NCBI GenBank assembly: GCA_021371965.1
Contig: JAJFVE010000106.1
Span: 1-64,000 of the forward strand
DNA length: 64,000 nucleotides
From: Planctomycetaceae bacterium
GTDB lineage: Bacteria; Planctomycetota; Phycisphaerae; SM23-33
Direction of reading: 5' to 3'
Below the pieces are notes generated by a model, which searched no databases, was not told the origin of the DNA, and saw only the letters and a list, made by a program, of their open reading frames with translations. How positions within the stretch are numbered: the first letter of the stretch is position 1; the number at the start of each line of letters is the position of its first letter. Position numbers and translations under genes: made by a program. Below are positions 15,713 to 24,014 of this stretch, in pieces.

Positions 15713-17152
15713 TTAATCCTGATCCAATTTCTCAATGTAGGCATAGTATTCGGGAAATGGATACGCGCTCCGCAACAGGGGATATGCAGCTAACCGCAAG
15801 CGTTTGACCTGCGGGATAGGCGTGGCTGAAGCGATTGCCCTGTAGAACGGTCCGCTCCTGCTCATGCCAGCATGGTAAATGAGCCACGAATGCTCACTCG
15901 TGATCGGGCGATGAACAGAAAGGCCCTGGCTCAGATCCCACCGCTCCCATTGTGGGCTCACGGGGCCGATATTGCCCGGTCGGTCGCCCTGCCTGACTTC
16001 CAGGATCACCGGCTTGGGAAGAACGTACTGGTCCGGCGTCATCTTCGCATAAAGATCAACCTGGCTTTGAAGCTTCGCAAGCCTCTCCTGTTCCCTTTCG
16101 ATCAATCGCTGCAAGCTGGGGACCTCTTTCTGATTTGCCGGTTGCGAAGCAGCCTTCTTGTAGTTCGCGATCTCCCGATCAGCGTGTTCGATCTCCAGAC
16201 GAAGTGCCTCGCGCGTTGCGGCTAAGCAGATTCTGGCCCTGACGCTGTCCAAGGTGCTCTCAACCGGTCGATACACCCGCACGTAGTCGATCTCGAATCG
16301 CTGGGGAAAGATAGCATCGTCGATTGCGCCGCCCCAGGAGCCGCCCAGGGCCAGGTTCAGGATCAGGTAGTGGTCCTTGCGGAAGGCGTTGCCGGTTGCC
16401 AGGTCGGCCTGGGAGACTTTATAGGTGAAGTACTTCGTCTCGTCGAAGTAGAAGTCGATCTTCTCGGCAGTCCACTCGATGGCGTAGACGTGGAAATCTT
16501 CCCAGGGCTTGCCGGCCTTGAGGCTGTGACCTTGGGACTTATGTTTGCCATCGGGGCCAGCCCAGTGGACGGTGCCGTGGATCTTGTCCGGCGTGTGGCC
16601 GACGAACTCCATGATGTCGATCTCGCCGCATCTCGGCCAGCCGATCTTCGGGATGGATGTCCCCAGCGTCCAGATTGCCGGCCACACGCCTTTGCCTTGG
16701 GGCAGTTTGGCCCGCACCTCGATGCGCCCGTAGGTCCACGAGGCCTTGCCCTGCGTGGTGATGCTGGCGGCGGTGTAGGCGGCCGTCTTGCGCTGCGTTT
16801 GCCGCGTCGGGGCGTCGGAGGCCGGGATGGCGTAAGGCTCCTTGCGTCCTTCGATGATCAGCACGCCGCCGGCGACGCGGGCGTTCTCTTTGCGCGCCTT
16901 CGTGTAGAATTGCTTCTCCTGGTTTCGGATGAAGCCCACCTCGTACGTCCACTTCGCCGGGTCCGGCAGGCCCTCGTGGTCGAACTCATCGGCCCAGACC
17001 AACTGCCACCCCTGGCGCGCCGCGGCGGGGCCGCTGGCAGACGCGCGAGGCGGAACCTTCTCTTGGGCGATGGAAGGGCTGAAGAAGGCGAATGTGCCCA
17101 GCACAATGGCGGCAGATACCGTCGCGGCTGCGGCTGTCTTTGCCAGATTCAT
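15713..17152 (-). CDS. GH16 endo-beta-glucanase/laminarinase-like, secreted, with C-terminal extension
   Basis: The 479-residue protein has a signal peptide (1-29). A GH16 jelly roll covers about 45-297: LVWADEFDHEG, YGRIEVRAKLPQGKGVWPAIW, and the catalytic GEIDIMEF with nucleophile Glu177 and acid/base Glu182. It should cut beta-1,3 (or mixed) linkages in laminarin, or a galactan. After the GH16 fold comes a helical, charged region (about 308-370) likely to form a coiled coil, then about 100 residues I do not recognise. That extension is unusual, as many GH16 enzymes end at the fold or carry a CBM. AAAGGAG lies 5 nt before the ATG at 17152. It converges on the sulfatase gene, with 101 nt between the stops. 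Confidence 0.92.
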   Translation of the reverse strand: MNLAKTAAAATVSAAIVLGTFAFFSPSIAQEKVPPRASASGPAAARQGWQLVWADEFDHEGLPDPAKWTYEVGFIRNQEKQFYTKARKENARVAGGVLIIEGRKEPYAIPASDAPTRQTQRKTAAYTAASITTQGKASWTYGRIEVRAKLPQGKGVWPAIWTLGTSIPKIGWPRCGEIDIMEFVGHTPDKIHGTVHWAGPDGKHKSQGHSLKAGKPWEDFHVYAIEWTAEKIDFYFDETKYFTYKVSQADLATGNAFRKDHYLILNLALGGSWGGAIDDAIFPQRFEIDYVRVYRPVESTLDSVRARICLAATREALRLEIEHADREIANYKKAASQPANQKEVPSLQRLIEREQERLAKLQSQVDLYAKMTPDQYVLPKPVILEVRQGDRPGNIGPVSPQWERWDLSQGLSVHRPITSEHSWLIYHAGMSRSGPFYRAIASATPIPQVKRLRLAAYPLLRSAYPFPEYYAYIEKLDQD

Positions 17153-17256
17153 GGCTGCTCCTTTAACCCGGGAGAATGTTATCGCGCCGCGGCATCGCAC
17201 GAAAGGGGCCCGAAGAGATCGATCGCCGCGTGAAGGCGATGGTTGAAGCGTAGGCG

Positions 17257-18153
17257 CTACGAATCCCGCTGGGCTTTCGTCTCGATCTTTACGGCGTGTT
17301 TCAGGGGGACGATCTCGCGCCCGGCCTGGCGGGCGTAGACGCGGGTGAGTTCGGCGCCGAAGTAAAAGATCATCGTCGTGTAGTAGATCCACAGCAGCAT
17401 GACCGACAGCGACCCGGCCGCGCCGTATGCGCTCACCGTGGTCGCGCGGCTGAGGTACAGGGCGATGCCGAAGTTGCCGATCACGATCAGCGTGGCCGTG
17501 ATGAAGGCCCCAAACGCGGCGTCGCGCCAGGCCACGCGGGCGTCGGGAAGCACTTTGAACGTCAGCGTCACCAGCATCGTCAGCAGCAGCAACTGCACCG
17601 CGTAGCCCAGGACCTTCCACATCGCGTACGCCCACGGCGAGGACGACGCCGGCAGCAGCGCCTTGAGCGCCTGGAGCAGCGAGGTCGAAGCCATCGACGC
17701 CACCACCAACGCGCCCAGGACCAGCACCATCAGAAAGCTCATCAGACGCTTGAGGATGAAGCTCAGCAACGCTTTTCGCGGGCGCGTTTCCACTGCCCAG
17801 ATCACGTCCATCGCCGACTGCATCTCGCGAAAGATGCCGCTGGCGGCCACCAACAGCAGCGACACGCCCAGCACGACCGCCAGCGGACCGCCGCCGGTTT
17901 CCCGGGAATTTTGGAGGACGTCCTGGACCAGGGTAGCGGCCTCGGGCCCGATGTGCTGGCGCATCTGGCTGGTCAGTTCTCCGCGCGCAGCCGCGGGACC
18001 GAAGATGACGGCGGCCCCGGCGACGGCGGCGACCAGCAGCGGCGCCAGCGAGAGCATGGCGTAGAACGCGGTGGCCGCCGCCAGCCGCGGACCCGATACG
18101 ATGAAATATCGGCCGACGCTTTCCTTGAGGAGATCCCAGACTTTGTGGACCAT
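17257..18153 (-). CDS. YihY/BrkB-family membrane protein
   Basis: A 298-residue integral membrane protein with about six helices. The N-terminal FYAMLSLAPLLVAAVAGAAVIFG, the central GPLAVVLGVSLLLVAASGIFREMQ and the C-terminal LLWIYYTTMIFYFGAELTRVYA are typical of the YihY/UPF0761 (formerly RNase BN/BrkB) family. The RNase assignment was withdrawn for this family; its function is unsettled, with transport or envelope roles suggested. AAAGGACTT stands just upstream of the ATG at 18153. It is 104 nt upstream of the GH16 gene in transcription order. No regulatory site is seen. Confidence 0.92.
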   Translation of the reverse strand: MVHKVWDLLKESVGRYFIVSGPRLAAATAFYAMLSLAPLLVAAVAGAAVIFGPAAARGELTSQMRQHIGPEAATLVQDVLQNSRETGGGPLAVVLGVSLLLVAASGIFREMQSAMDVIWAVETRPRKALLSFILKRLMSFLMVLVLGALVVASMASTSLLQALKALLPASSSPWAYAMWKVLGYAVQLLLLTMLVTLTFKVLPDARVAWRDAAFGAFITATLIVIGNFGIALYLSRATTVSAYGAAGSLSVMLLWIYYTTMIFYFGAELTRVYARQAGREIVPLKHAVKIETKAQRDS

Positions 18154-18201
18154 GGCAAGTCCTTTTGAAAGTTTCGGGGTATTGTATCCTCCGAGGCCGG
18201 A

Positions 18202-18224
18202 AGGGTGCCACGCACAACTCTGCG
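18202..18224. repeat. Family B palindrome, partial copy at the mgtE break
   Basis: GGGTGCCACGCACAACTCTG matches one arm and the centre of the palindromes found at 37921, 38011 and 41877. The second arm is degraded here (tgcgcgg). It lies at the left edge of the decayed mgtE fragment. Confidence 0.5.
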
Positions 18225-18231
18225 CGGATGT

Positions 18232-18528
18232 GTCGTCAGCGACGACAACGCGCTGCAGGGCATCGTCACCCACGACGACGCGATGGACATTCTGCGCCAG
18301 GAGCCAGCAGGAAGACATCGAAAAGTTTCGGCCTCCACGCCCGCCGGCGAGTACCTCAAGATGCTGGCGTGGGTCACTTCCCATGGCTACGAAGCGACGC
18401 TGATGAACCTGCTCATCCTGGCGCTGTACATGCCGATGGTGGCCCACACCGGCGGCAACACGGGCAGCCAGTCGGCCACGGTGGTCGTGCAGGCGCTGGC
18501 GCTGGGCATCACCGGCCTGCTGACTCTA
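18232..18528 (+). pseudogene. mgtE: Remnant of a MgtE magnesium transporter
   Basis: The translated pieces match the MgtE family but are broken. First comes the end of the second CBS domain (ALQGIVTHDDAMDILRQE). A frame shift is then needed to read QQEDIEKF, and a return to the first frame gives GEYLKMLAWVTSHGYEATL. It continues into the membrane motif LILALYMPMVAHTGGNTGSQ and SATVVVQALALG, which is the magnesium-site region of the family. The first membrane helix seems deleted and everything after this helix is missing. No start codon context or ribosome site is present. The combination of two frame changes, an internal deletion and loss of both ends shows a dead gene. Confidence 0.8.
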
Positions 18529-18601
18529 CTTCACCACCGCCAAGTCGATCTTGGGGATCTAGCGAAACATTGTGGATTGCGGATTGTTTCCGGTTCCCAA
18601 T

Positions 18602-18688
18602 TCAAACGCCGCCGATTGAGAAGCGTTGGCGGTAGAGGGTGGGAGTCATGCCCTCGGCGGCGCGGAAGTCTCGACGTGGAGTTCTCGC
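18602..18688 (-). pseudogene. Possible C-terminal scrap of an AraC-family regulator
   Basis: On the minus strand the last 28 codons before a TGA read ARTPRRDFRAAEGMTPTLYR followed by QRFSIGGV. The segment FRAAEGMTPTLYRQRF resembles the last helix and wing of AraC/XylS DNA-binding domains (pattern FRRATGMTPxxYR). Nothing further upstream matches the rest of the domain. The match is short, so this is tentative. The rest of 18529-18917 holds only a terminator-like hairpin and no convincing gene. Confidence 0.3.
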
Positions 18689-18690
18689 CA

Positions 18691-18722
18691 AAAGCCCGGG
18701 CATTGCAGTGCCGGGGTTTTTT
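18691..18722. terminator. Terminator-like hairpin
   Basis: AAAGCCCGGGCA and TGCCGGGGTTTTTT flank a short TTGCAG loop, giving a GC-rich stem followed by six T on the plus strand. The loop and inner stem closely resemble the hairpin at 38955-38984. Confidence 0.6.
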
Positions 18723-18917
18723 CTGCGCGGGGGCGTGCTCGGATCCACCAGCGATGGTGCATCTCGCACCACATGTCCCTGTGTTCTAAGCGATTCTCCA
18801 GCCCCCTCAAAATGCACCGTAAATGCACCGCTAAGGCACCGTAACGCCAACTATTCCGAGTTTCATGTCTCCACAAGGGCAAGTCCGCCGATTCAGTCAC
18901 ACGTTGGTATTGTAGGG

Positions 18918-20018
18918 TCACGGTGCGGGCGGGTTGTCGCCGCGCCGCTTATAGATGGACTGCAGGAATGGCCCGACGTCGCGGGCGGCCTCGTCGCCCA
19001 TATAGTGGCAGAGGCGGTCGGCCAGATAGCGGGTGTTGTTGGCTACGCGGTCGATGATGATGCCCTTGAACAGCGTGTCGGAGCAGACGTAGATGCCCTT
19101 GAGGTCGAGGTAGATGCGGTCGCCCTTGCGGTGGGCCGCGAAAACCACCTGCCGCGTGCGCAGGTGCTTGGTGATGCTTTTGGGGTTGTCGTAATAGAAG
19201 ATCGTGTCGCCGTCGGCCGAGGCCCCGGCGGCCATCGTGGTCTTGATGTCGTAGTCGCCCAGCGTGCTGATGCCGTGGATCGTGTAGCCGATGGTCCGCC
19301 CGCACATGCGCTGGGCGAAGCCCTCGATCAGCGGCGTCCAGGCCGGCGTGAGAAACTCCGGCTTGGCGTCCAGAGTCACCGAGCGCACGACGGCGGGGTA
19401 GGCGTGGTTGTAGTTCTCCAGGTCGCACACGCGCAGCATGACGATGTCCAGCGCGTGGGGGCGGTACTTGGCCGGGTACAGGTCCACCGGGATCGACCAG
19501 CGGGCCATCATCGTCGCCACCGGCCACTTCTTGCTGACTCGCACCTCCGGCGGGCTGCCCGGCGCGGGGTAGGGGCCGGCGACGACATCGCGGGGATACT
19601 GCAGAGTGCTGCCTGCAAAATCCAGTTCCAGCCCATGGTGGCCGCTCTCCCACACGACGTTGAAATCATCGCTCTTCGCGGCCAGACGCGGCGGGTATTT
19701 GTACTGGGCGGGCTTGACGGCAACGGGCTGTGTCGTCGCCGCAGCCGGCGCGCCTGCCAGTTGCGATGCTGCCACGGCCGATGACGCCGTGGCCGGCCGC
19801 GAGTCCGGCGAAGAATCCGGTGCAAGATCCAGACGCGCTGGTTCCGCATCGGCCGCCGGGGCAGCGGGCTGCTCAGAGGCCTTTGGAACCGCCCCGGCCA
19901 TCGGTTCGCCGCCAGGGTCCTCATGGGGTGAGAACGGCCGCGCCACCATAGGGGCCGCCCCTTCCAGCACCAGCACTGTAAGAGCGCCCAAGACGAACCA
20001 TCTGCGTCGGCTGACCAT
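18918..20018 (-). CDS. Secreted protein of unknown function
   Basis: I do not recognise this 366-residue protein. It begins with a signal-anchor-like segment (MVSRRRWFVLGALTVLVLEG). A Pro/Ala-rich linker follows to about residue 105 and the remainder is a mixed-composition, probably folded region. Segments such as VVWESGHHGLELDFAG, GYTIHGISTLGDYD and GDRIYLDLKGIYVCSDTLFK suggest beta structure. Two Cys (in RVCDLENY and RMCGRTIG) and a third near the end may be structural. AGGAG lies 9 nt before the ATG at 20018. It is divergent from the ADP-ribosylglycohydrolase gene. The protein is most likely periplasmic or surface-bound. Confidence 0.75.
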   Translation of the reverse strand: MVSRRRWFVLGALTVLVLEGAAPMVARPFSPHEDPGGEPMAGAVPKASEQPAAPAADAEPARLDLAPDSSPDSRPATASSAVAASQLAGAPAAATTQPVAVKPAQYKYPPRLAAKSDDFNVVWESGHHGLELDFAGSTLQYPRDVVAGPYPAPGSPPEVRVSKKWPVATMMARWSIPVDLYPAKYRPHALDIVMLRVCDLENYNHAYPAVVRSVTLDAKPEFLTPAWTPLIEGFAQRMCGRTIGYTIHGISTLGDYDIKTTMAAGASADGDTIFYYDNPKSITKHLRTRQVVFAAHRKGDRIYLDLKGIYVCSDTLFKGIIIDRVANNTRYLADRLCHYMGDEAARDVGPFLQSIYKRRGDNPPAP

Positions 20019-20189
20019 GTCGCTTGCTCCTGTCGACCGCATGTGTCGGCTCAAAGAAGATACCGTTGCGCCCGTGCCGCGCACAACGTGGTTCTGCCCG
20101 CCGCTTCAAAAATCAGCTTGCGATACCCGTTCATCTGCGGCAGCAAGTATGATATCCCGCTGCTTTGCCATGAGCGAAAGGACCGGCCA

Positions 20190-21476
20190 ATGGACGAATT
20201 GCAGGCATTGCGGCGGGCAGTTGACGAACTGGGCCAATGGATGCAGATGCGTCGTGATCAAGGTGGGGGCGCGGCGATGGACCTGCGTCGGCTGCGGCGG
20301 CAAGTGCAAAGGGCGACGCGCCAGTGCCAGCGGGAGCGGCCGTCAGCGGATGTGCTCGCCCACGAGCCCAACGACCTGGCGGGCATATTGCGTCTGCGGC
20401 CGCCGGGTCCGCGCCGGCTTTGGGAGCGCCTCGATACTCGCCTCTATAGCGACAAGCTCAAGGGCGCGTTTCTGGCCCGCGCGGCCGGATGCACCCTCGG
20501 GGCTATTGTCGAGGGCAGTTCGGTCGAGCATATGGAGAACCTCGCTCTGCACAGTGGGATGGCCTTTCCGCCGCGAGACTATTGGACCTATACGCCTTTT
20601 CCGTGGGGCACGCGATACGGGATGAGCCGCAACAGCGACTACCTCCGCGGGCAAATGACGCACCTTCCGGTCGATGACGACCTGACGTATACGCTGCTGG
20701 GCCTGCTGATCCTGGAGGATTACGGCCCAACGTTTACCACCGCCGACGTCGGCAAGGCGTGGCTGGCGTATCTGCCGATGGCCTGCACGGCCGAGGCCGT
20801 TGCGATGGAGAACCTGCGCAAGGGCATGTCGTGGCGTCGCTGCGGCGAGGTAGGCAATCCGTACGCTGAGTGGATCGGGGCCGACATCCGTAGCGACGCC
20901 TGGGGCTACGTCGCCCCCGGGCGACCGGAAAAGGCGGCCGAACTGGCCTGGCGGGACGCGTATATCAGCCACCGCCGCGGCGGTATCTATGGGGCGATGT
21001 ACTTTGCGGCCGCCATCGCGGCGGCCTTCGCCGTGGACGACCCGCTCGAAGCCTGCCGGATCGCCTTGACTGAGATTCCGCGCCGCAGCCGCCTGTCGCT
21101 GGCCCTGCGATGGGCGTTGGAGCAGGCCCCGCGCATAAAGGACTATCGCCACGCCCGCCGCCTGGTGGACAAGAAGTTCCCGGGCATGTCGCCCGTGCAC
21201 ACGGTCAACAACGCCGCTTGCACAATATTCGGCTTGGCGCTGGGCGGCACGGACGTGACGGCCGTGCTGGGCAACACCGTAGCCATCGGCCTGGATAACG
21301 ACTGCACGGCCGCCACGGCCGGCAGCATCGTTGGCGCCGTCGTCGGGGCCAAGGGCATCGCCGGGCACTGGTACAAACCCTTTCGCAATCGTGTCCGCAC
21401 CTACATGACCGGCAAGGAGTGGTTCACCATCCCCGATATCCTCCGCCGCTTCGCCCGGGCGGCCAAGGCGGTTTGA
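20190..21476 (+). CDS. ADP-ribosylglycohydrolase-family protein
   Basis: The 428-residue protein has a family-typical all-helical fold with two metal-site motifs: VDDDLTYTLLGLLIL (Asp162-164) and GLDNDCTAATAGSIVGA (near 365-380). The second is a common bacterial variant of the GDxD motif. Members remove ADP-ribose from proteins or small molecules (DraG, ARH1/3), but the D-N-D-C variant is mainly found in uncharacterised nucleoside- or sugar-cluster proteins, so the substrate is open. The first ~85 residues are charged, Arg-rich and probably a separate helical region. AAGGA lies about 8 nt before the ATG at 20190. The central region has conserved LAWRDAYISHRRGGIYGAMY. Confidence 0.88.
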   Translation: MDELQALRRAVDELGQWMQMRRDQGGGAAMDLRRLRRQVQRATRQCQRERPSADVLAHEPNDLAGILRLRPPGPRRLWERLDTRLYSDKLKGAFLARAAGCTLGAIVEGSSVEHMENLALHSGMAFPPRDYWTYTPFPWGTRYGMSRNSDYLRGQMTHLPVDDDLTYTLLGLLILEDYGPTFTTADVGKAWLAYLPMACTAEAVAMENLRKGMSWRRCGEVGNPYAEWIGADIRSDAWGYVAPGRPEKAAELAWRDAYISHRRGGIYGAMYFAAAIAAAFAVDDPLEACRIALTEIPRRSRLSLALRWALEQAPRIKDYRHARRLVDKKFPGMSPVHTVNNAACTIFGLALGGTDVTAVLGNTVAIGLDNDCTAATAGSIVGAVVGAKGIAGHWYKPFRNRVRTYMTGKEWFTIPDILRRFARAAKAV

Positions 21477-21545
21477 AATCCTGGCTGGCATGCCACCGCC
21501 TGAGAAACTCCAAAAGCGGCAGCCGGGGCTGCTGCACATCTGATT

Positions 21546-23081
21546 TCACTTGGCCGGCGGGGTGGTCATAAATGCCTGTACGCCGCTCTTGAACTGTTTG
21601 AGGGAGGGGGTGTGGTTGTAGATCTGGTGGCCGCTGAAGTAATAGGCCATCGTGATGTTCTTTCGCAGTTGCCCCGGCAGCGACAGGTGGCGGAAGGCAT
21701 ATTCCTGGGCGAAGTAGCCGGTGGTCATGTCGAAGTAGCCCATCGCGGCGAAGACCTTGAGGTTGGGGTTCTGCGTCATCGCACGGGCCAGGTCGTCGGT
21801 TGCGCTGACGTACCCGCCGGCGGCCGAGCCCCAGTTCCACGACCCGTTGGCTTTGCGGGAAAGGAAGACGTACTCGCGGCCGGTGCGAAAGGCCAGTTCG
21901 TCATTCATGTAGGTCTGTACGGCGGCGGTGAAGGGTCCGGCGATGACGAACATGGCCGGGTCGTAATCGGCGTGGGCGGCAAGCGGCTCGTTCGTAAAGC
22001 CCGTGACGCGGGCGTCGAGGAGTCCGACGATCTTGGCCTGCGGCGCGGGCTCGTCGGCAGAAGCGGCCTTGTCTTGCAGGAGTTGTTTGCGGAATACGTA
22101 CGGCGGCACGCGCAGGTCTGCCCGCTCGATGAGTTCGCGCGGCAGGGCGGTATATCGCATGAGGCCCTGCACGATTTTCTTTCGCTCGTCGCTGCCCAGG
22201 GCGCTGCCGCGGGCCAGCGCCGGTCCGTAGACATCCAGTGTCCACTTCTCTGCCTCGGCCAGCGTGGCGGGCAAGCTCTTTTGCAGGTCCGCGTCCAGGC
22301 GGTTGTGGTACCACGCCGTCGCGGCATAGGTGGGGACGTAAAGCATATAGGGCAGGTCGTTGTCGTCGCCGAAGGAAAACGTCTCAAAGTTCAAGGCCGA
22401 CGACAGCAGCACCAACCCGGCCAGGTCCAGACCGTGCTTGTTGTGCAGGTGAGCGGCCAGCAGGCACGAGCGTGTGGCGCCGTAGCTTTCGCCGGCGAGA
22501 TACTTGGGCGACGCCCACCGCCCATTGGTGCTGACGAACAGGCGGATGAACTCGCCCAGGCTCTGCATGTCGCCATCGAGGCCGAAATATTTCTCCGCCG
22601 GCACGCCCGGGGCGGTGTGGCTGTAGCCGGAGCCGACCGGGTCCACGAAAACCATGTCGGTGAAGCCCAGCCAGGTCTGGTCGTTGTCGACCAGGCGGAT
22701 GTCCTTGGGCAGTTCCTTGCCCTCGTCGGCCAGCAGCACGCGCTTGGGACCCATCGCCCCCAGGTGCAGCCATAGCGACGCGGCGCCTGGCCCGCCGTTG
22801 AAAGCGAACGTCAGCGGGCGCGTGGCCGCGTTCTGGCCGTCGCGCGTATAGGCGGTATAGAAGATGCGGGCCTGCAGCTTGCCCGTATCGTCGCGCAGGT
22901 CCATGAAGGCGGCTGTGGCGGTGTATCGCAGTTCCGTGCCGTTGAGTTTCAACACGTGGTGCGTGACGGCGGATTCGCGGTCACTTGCCGCCGACGCGGC
23001 GGGAGCGGTTTGTGCCGCGGCGGCTGAGGCGAGGGCAGAGAAGATGGCAAACGCGGACAGTAGGCCAGTGCGAGTGTTCAT
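21546..23081 (-). CDS. Secreted serine carboxypeptidase, S10 family
   Basis: The 511-residue protein has a signal peptide (1-23). The S10 fold is supported by NGGPGAASLWLHLGAMGP near the oxyanion site and GESYGATRSCLL with Ser199 as nucleophile. The C-terminal Asp lies in the AAMGYFDMTTGYF region and the His in YFSGHQIYNHT. It should trim C-terminal residues from peptides, or act as a related acyl esterase, outside the cytoplasm. Bacterial S10 proteins of this length are common in planctomycetes and acidobacteria. A TATAAT ends 8 nt before the ATG and there is no purine-rich ribosome site, so the transcript may be leaderless. It is followed by 69 nt up to the stop of the converging ADP-ribosylglycohydrolase gene. 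Confidence 0.92.
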   Translation of the reverse strand: MNTRTGLLSAFAIFSALASAAAAQTAPAASAASDRESAVTHHVLKLNGTELRYTATAAFMDLRDDTGKLQARIFYTAYTRDGQNAATRPLTFAFNGGPGAASLWLHLGAMGPKRVLLADEGKELPKDIRLVDNDQTWLGFTDMVFVDPVGSGYSHTAPGVPAEKYFGLDGDMQSLGEFIRLFVSTNGRWASPKYLAGESYGATRSCLLAAHLHNKHGLDLAGLVLLSSALNFETFSFGDDNDLPYMLYVPTYAATAWYHNRLDADLQKSLPATLAEAEKWTLDVYGPALARGSALGSDERKKIVQGLMRYTALPRELIERADLRVPPYVFRKQLLQDKAASADEPAPQAKIVGLLDARVTGFTNEPLAAHADYDPAMFVIAGPFTAAVQTYMNDELAFRTGREYVFLSRKANGSWNWGSAAGGYVSATDDLARAMTQNPNLKVFAAMGYFDMTTGYFAQEYAFRHLSLPGQLRKNITMAYYFSGHQIYNHTPSLKQFKSGVQAFMTTPPAK

Positions 23082-23089
23082 GGTGAGGA

Positions 23090-23095
23090 ATTATA
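23090..23095 (-). promoter_or_regulatory. Candidate -10 box (TATAAT) for a leaderless S10 peptidase mRNA
   Basis: The minus-strand TATAAT ends 8 nt before the start codon of the S10 gene. No Shine-Dalgarno sequence lies in the gap (TCCTCACC). Confidence 0.4.
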
Positions 23096-23152
23096 ATCGT
23101 GCAAGGGCGGGGCGGGAAGAAGATGGAAGAGGGATGGGCGGATGGATGGATG

Positions 23153-23173
23153 TCGCGGACGAGACGTCCGCGA
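23153..23173. repeat. Palindrome with AGA centre, variant of family A
   Basis: TCGCGGACG (23153-23161), AGA, CGTCCGCGA (23165-23173) form a perfect 9-bp stem with the same centre as the CACGGGCG/CGCCCGTG palindromes found elsewhere. It lies in the gap between the S10 gene and the RRM gene terminator. Confidence 0.7.
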
Positions 23174-23253
23174 TACGGACAACAGACGCGGGCGGGGTGG
23201 CCTGGCGACGCCGGCTGTATCTGTATCTGGAGATGTCTGTGCTACTGGCGCAT

Positions 23254-23291
23254 AAAAATCGCCATGATCGGGGGATCATGGCGATTTTTTT
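23254..23291. terminator. Bidirectional rho-independent terminator
   Basis: AAAAATCGCCATGATC (23254-23269) pairs perfectly with GATCATGGCGATTTTT (23274-23289) around GGGG, giving T-runs in both directions. It lies about 110 nt past the end of the RRM gene on the minus strand and would separate it from the S10 gene. Confidence 0.9.
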
Positions 23292-23403
23292 AACAGCGTA
23301 TCCCTGCCGGTGATCAGACCGGGGGAAATACTTCAAGGTACTGCCGTTTGCGCAGCCTCTTTAAGGCTGCGGCCTCAGGCCGCGGGCCTGGGGCTACTGA
23401 CGA

Positions 23404-23724
23404 TTAATAGCGTCCGCGTCCGCCGCGATCGCCACCGCGTCCGCCACGGTCGCCGCCGCCACCGCCGCCACCACCACCGTTGGCCTTGGGGCGAGCTTCA
23501 TTGACGTTGAGGCGTCGGCCGTCCAGTTCCTGGCCATTGACTGCTTCGATGGCGGCCTTGGCTTGGCCGGAATCCGTCATCGTCACAAACGCGAAGCCGC
23601 GGGGCCTACCGGTCTCGCGGTCGGTGGGCATGTAAACGTCTTCGACGGTGCCATGCTGGGCAAAAAGACTTTCCAGGCTTTCCTGGGTGGTGTCATAGCT
23701 GAGGTTGCCCACATAAATCTTCAT
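23404..23724 (-). CDS. RRM-type glycine-rich RNA-binding protein
   Basis: The 106-residue protein is a single RNA-recognition motif plus a Gly/Arg tail. RNP2 is IYVGNL (3-8) and RNP1 is RGFAFVTM (42-49), both complete. From about residue 83 the tail is nearly pure glycine, then DRGG/RGG repeats to the end. Small RRM proteins like this occur in cyanobacteria and planctomycetes and bind RNA, often in cold or stress responses. AGGAG lies 12 nt before the ATG at 23724. About 100 nt of upstream sequence free of genes may form a leader. A perfect terminator at 23254-23291 ends the transcript. Confidence 0.95.
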   Translation of the reverse strand: MKIYVGNLSYDTTQESLESLFAQHGTVEDVYMPTDRETGRPRGFAFVTMTDSGQAKAAIEAVNGQELDGRRLNVNEARPKANGGGGGGGGGDRGGRGGDRGGRGRY

Positions 23725-23900
23725 CGGTCCATTACTCCTGGTCAGGCATGCTCACGGTAGGCTCTTACGCTCGCGTGGCAGCAAGGTCATGGGGGCGCGT
23801 CGGCGGCCCCGAATCAACATCGGTATTGTATCCTCATCGGCAAACGAATGGAAATTCCAATTGTCAGAATCATTTTTGTAAAAACCGGAGAAGAAACTTA

Positions 23901-24005
23901 CCACAGAGGCACAGAGTCGGATGAGGAAGAAGAAACAGGAAAGAAAGATGATATCGCATTGTCTTGTTATTGTTTCTTACCTCAGTTGTCTCTGTGCCTC
24001 TGTGG
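23901..24005. repeat. Long imperfect hairpin with 16-bp perfect arms
   Basis: CCACAGAGGCACAGAG (23901-23916) is the exact inverse of CTCTGTGCCTCTGTGG (23990-24005). Inside, AAGAAACA and TGTTTCTT extend the stem. It lies just past the stop of the PNPOx-like gene and could end that operon, though there is no T-run at the stem base. Confidence 0.75.
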
Positions 24006-24014
24006 TCACGTTGT

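Noticed and set aside
23722..23733. Tiny open frame MDR overlapping the RRM gene start
   Set aside because: Three codons with an ATGA overlap could in theory couple translation, but the AGGAG is too close to its ATG and nothing else supports it.
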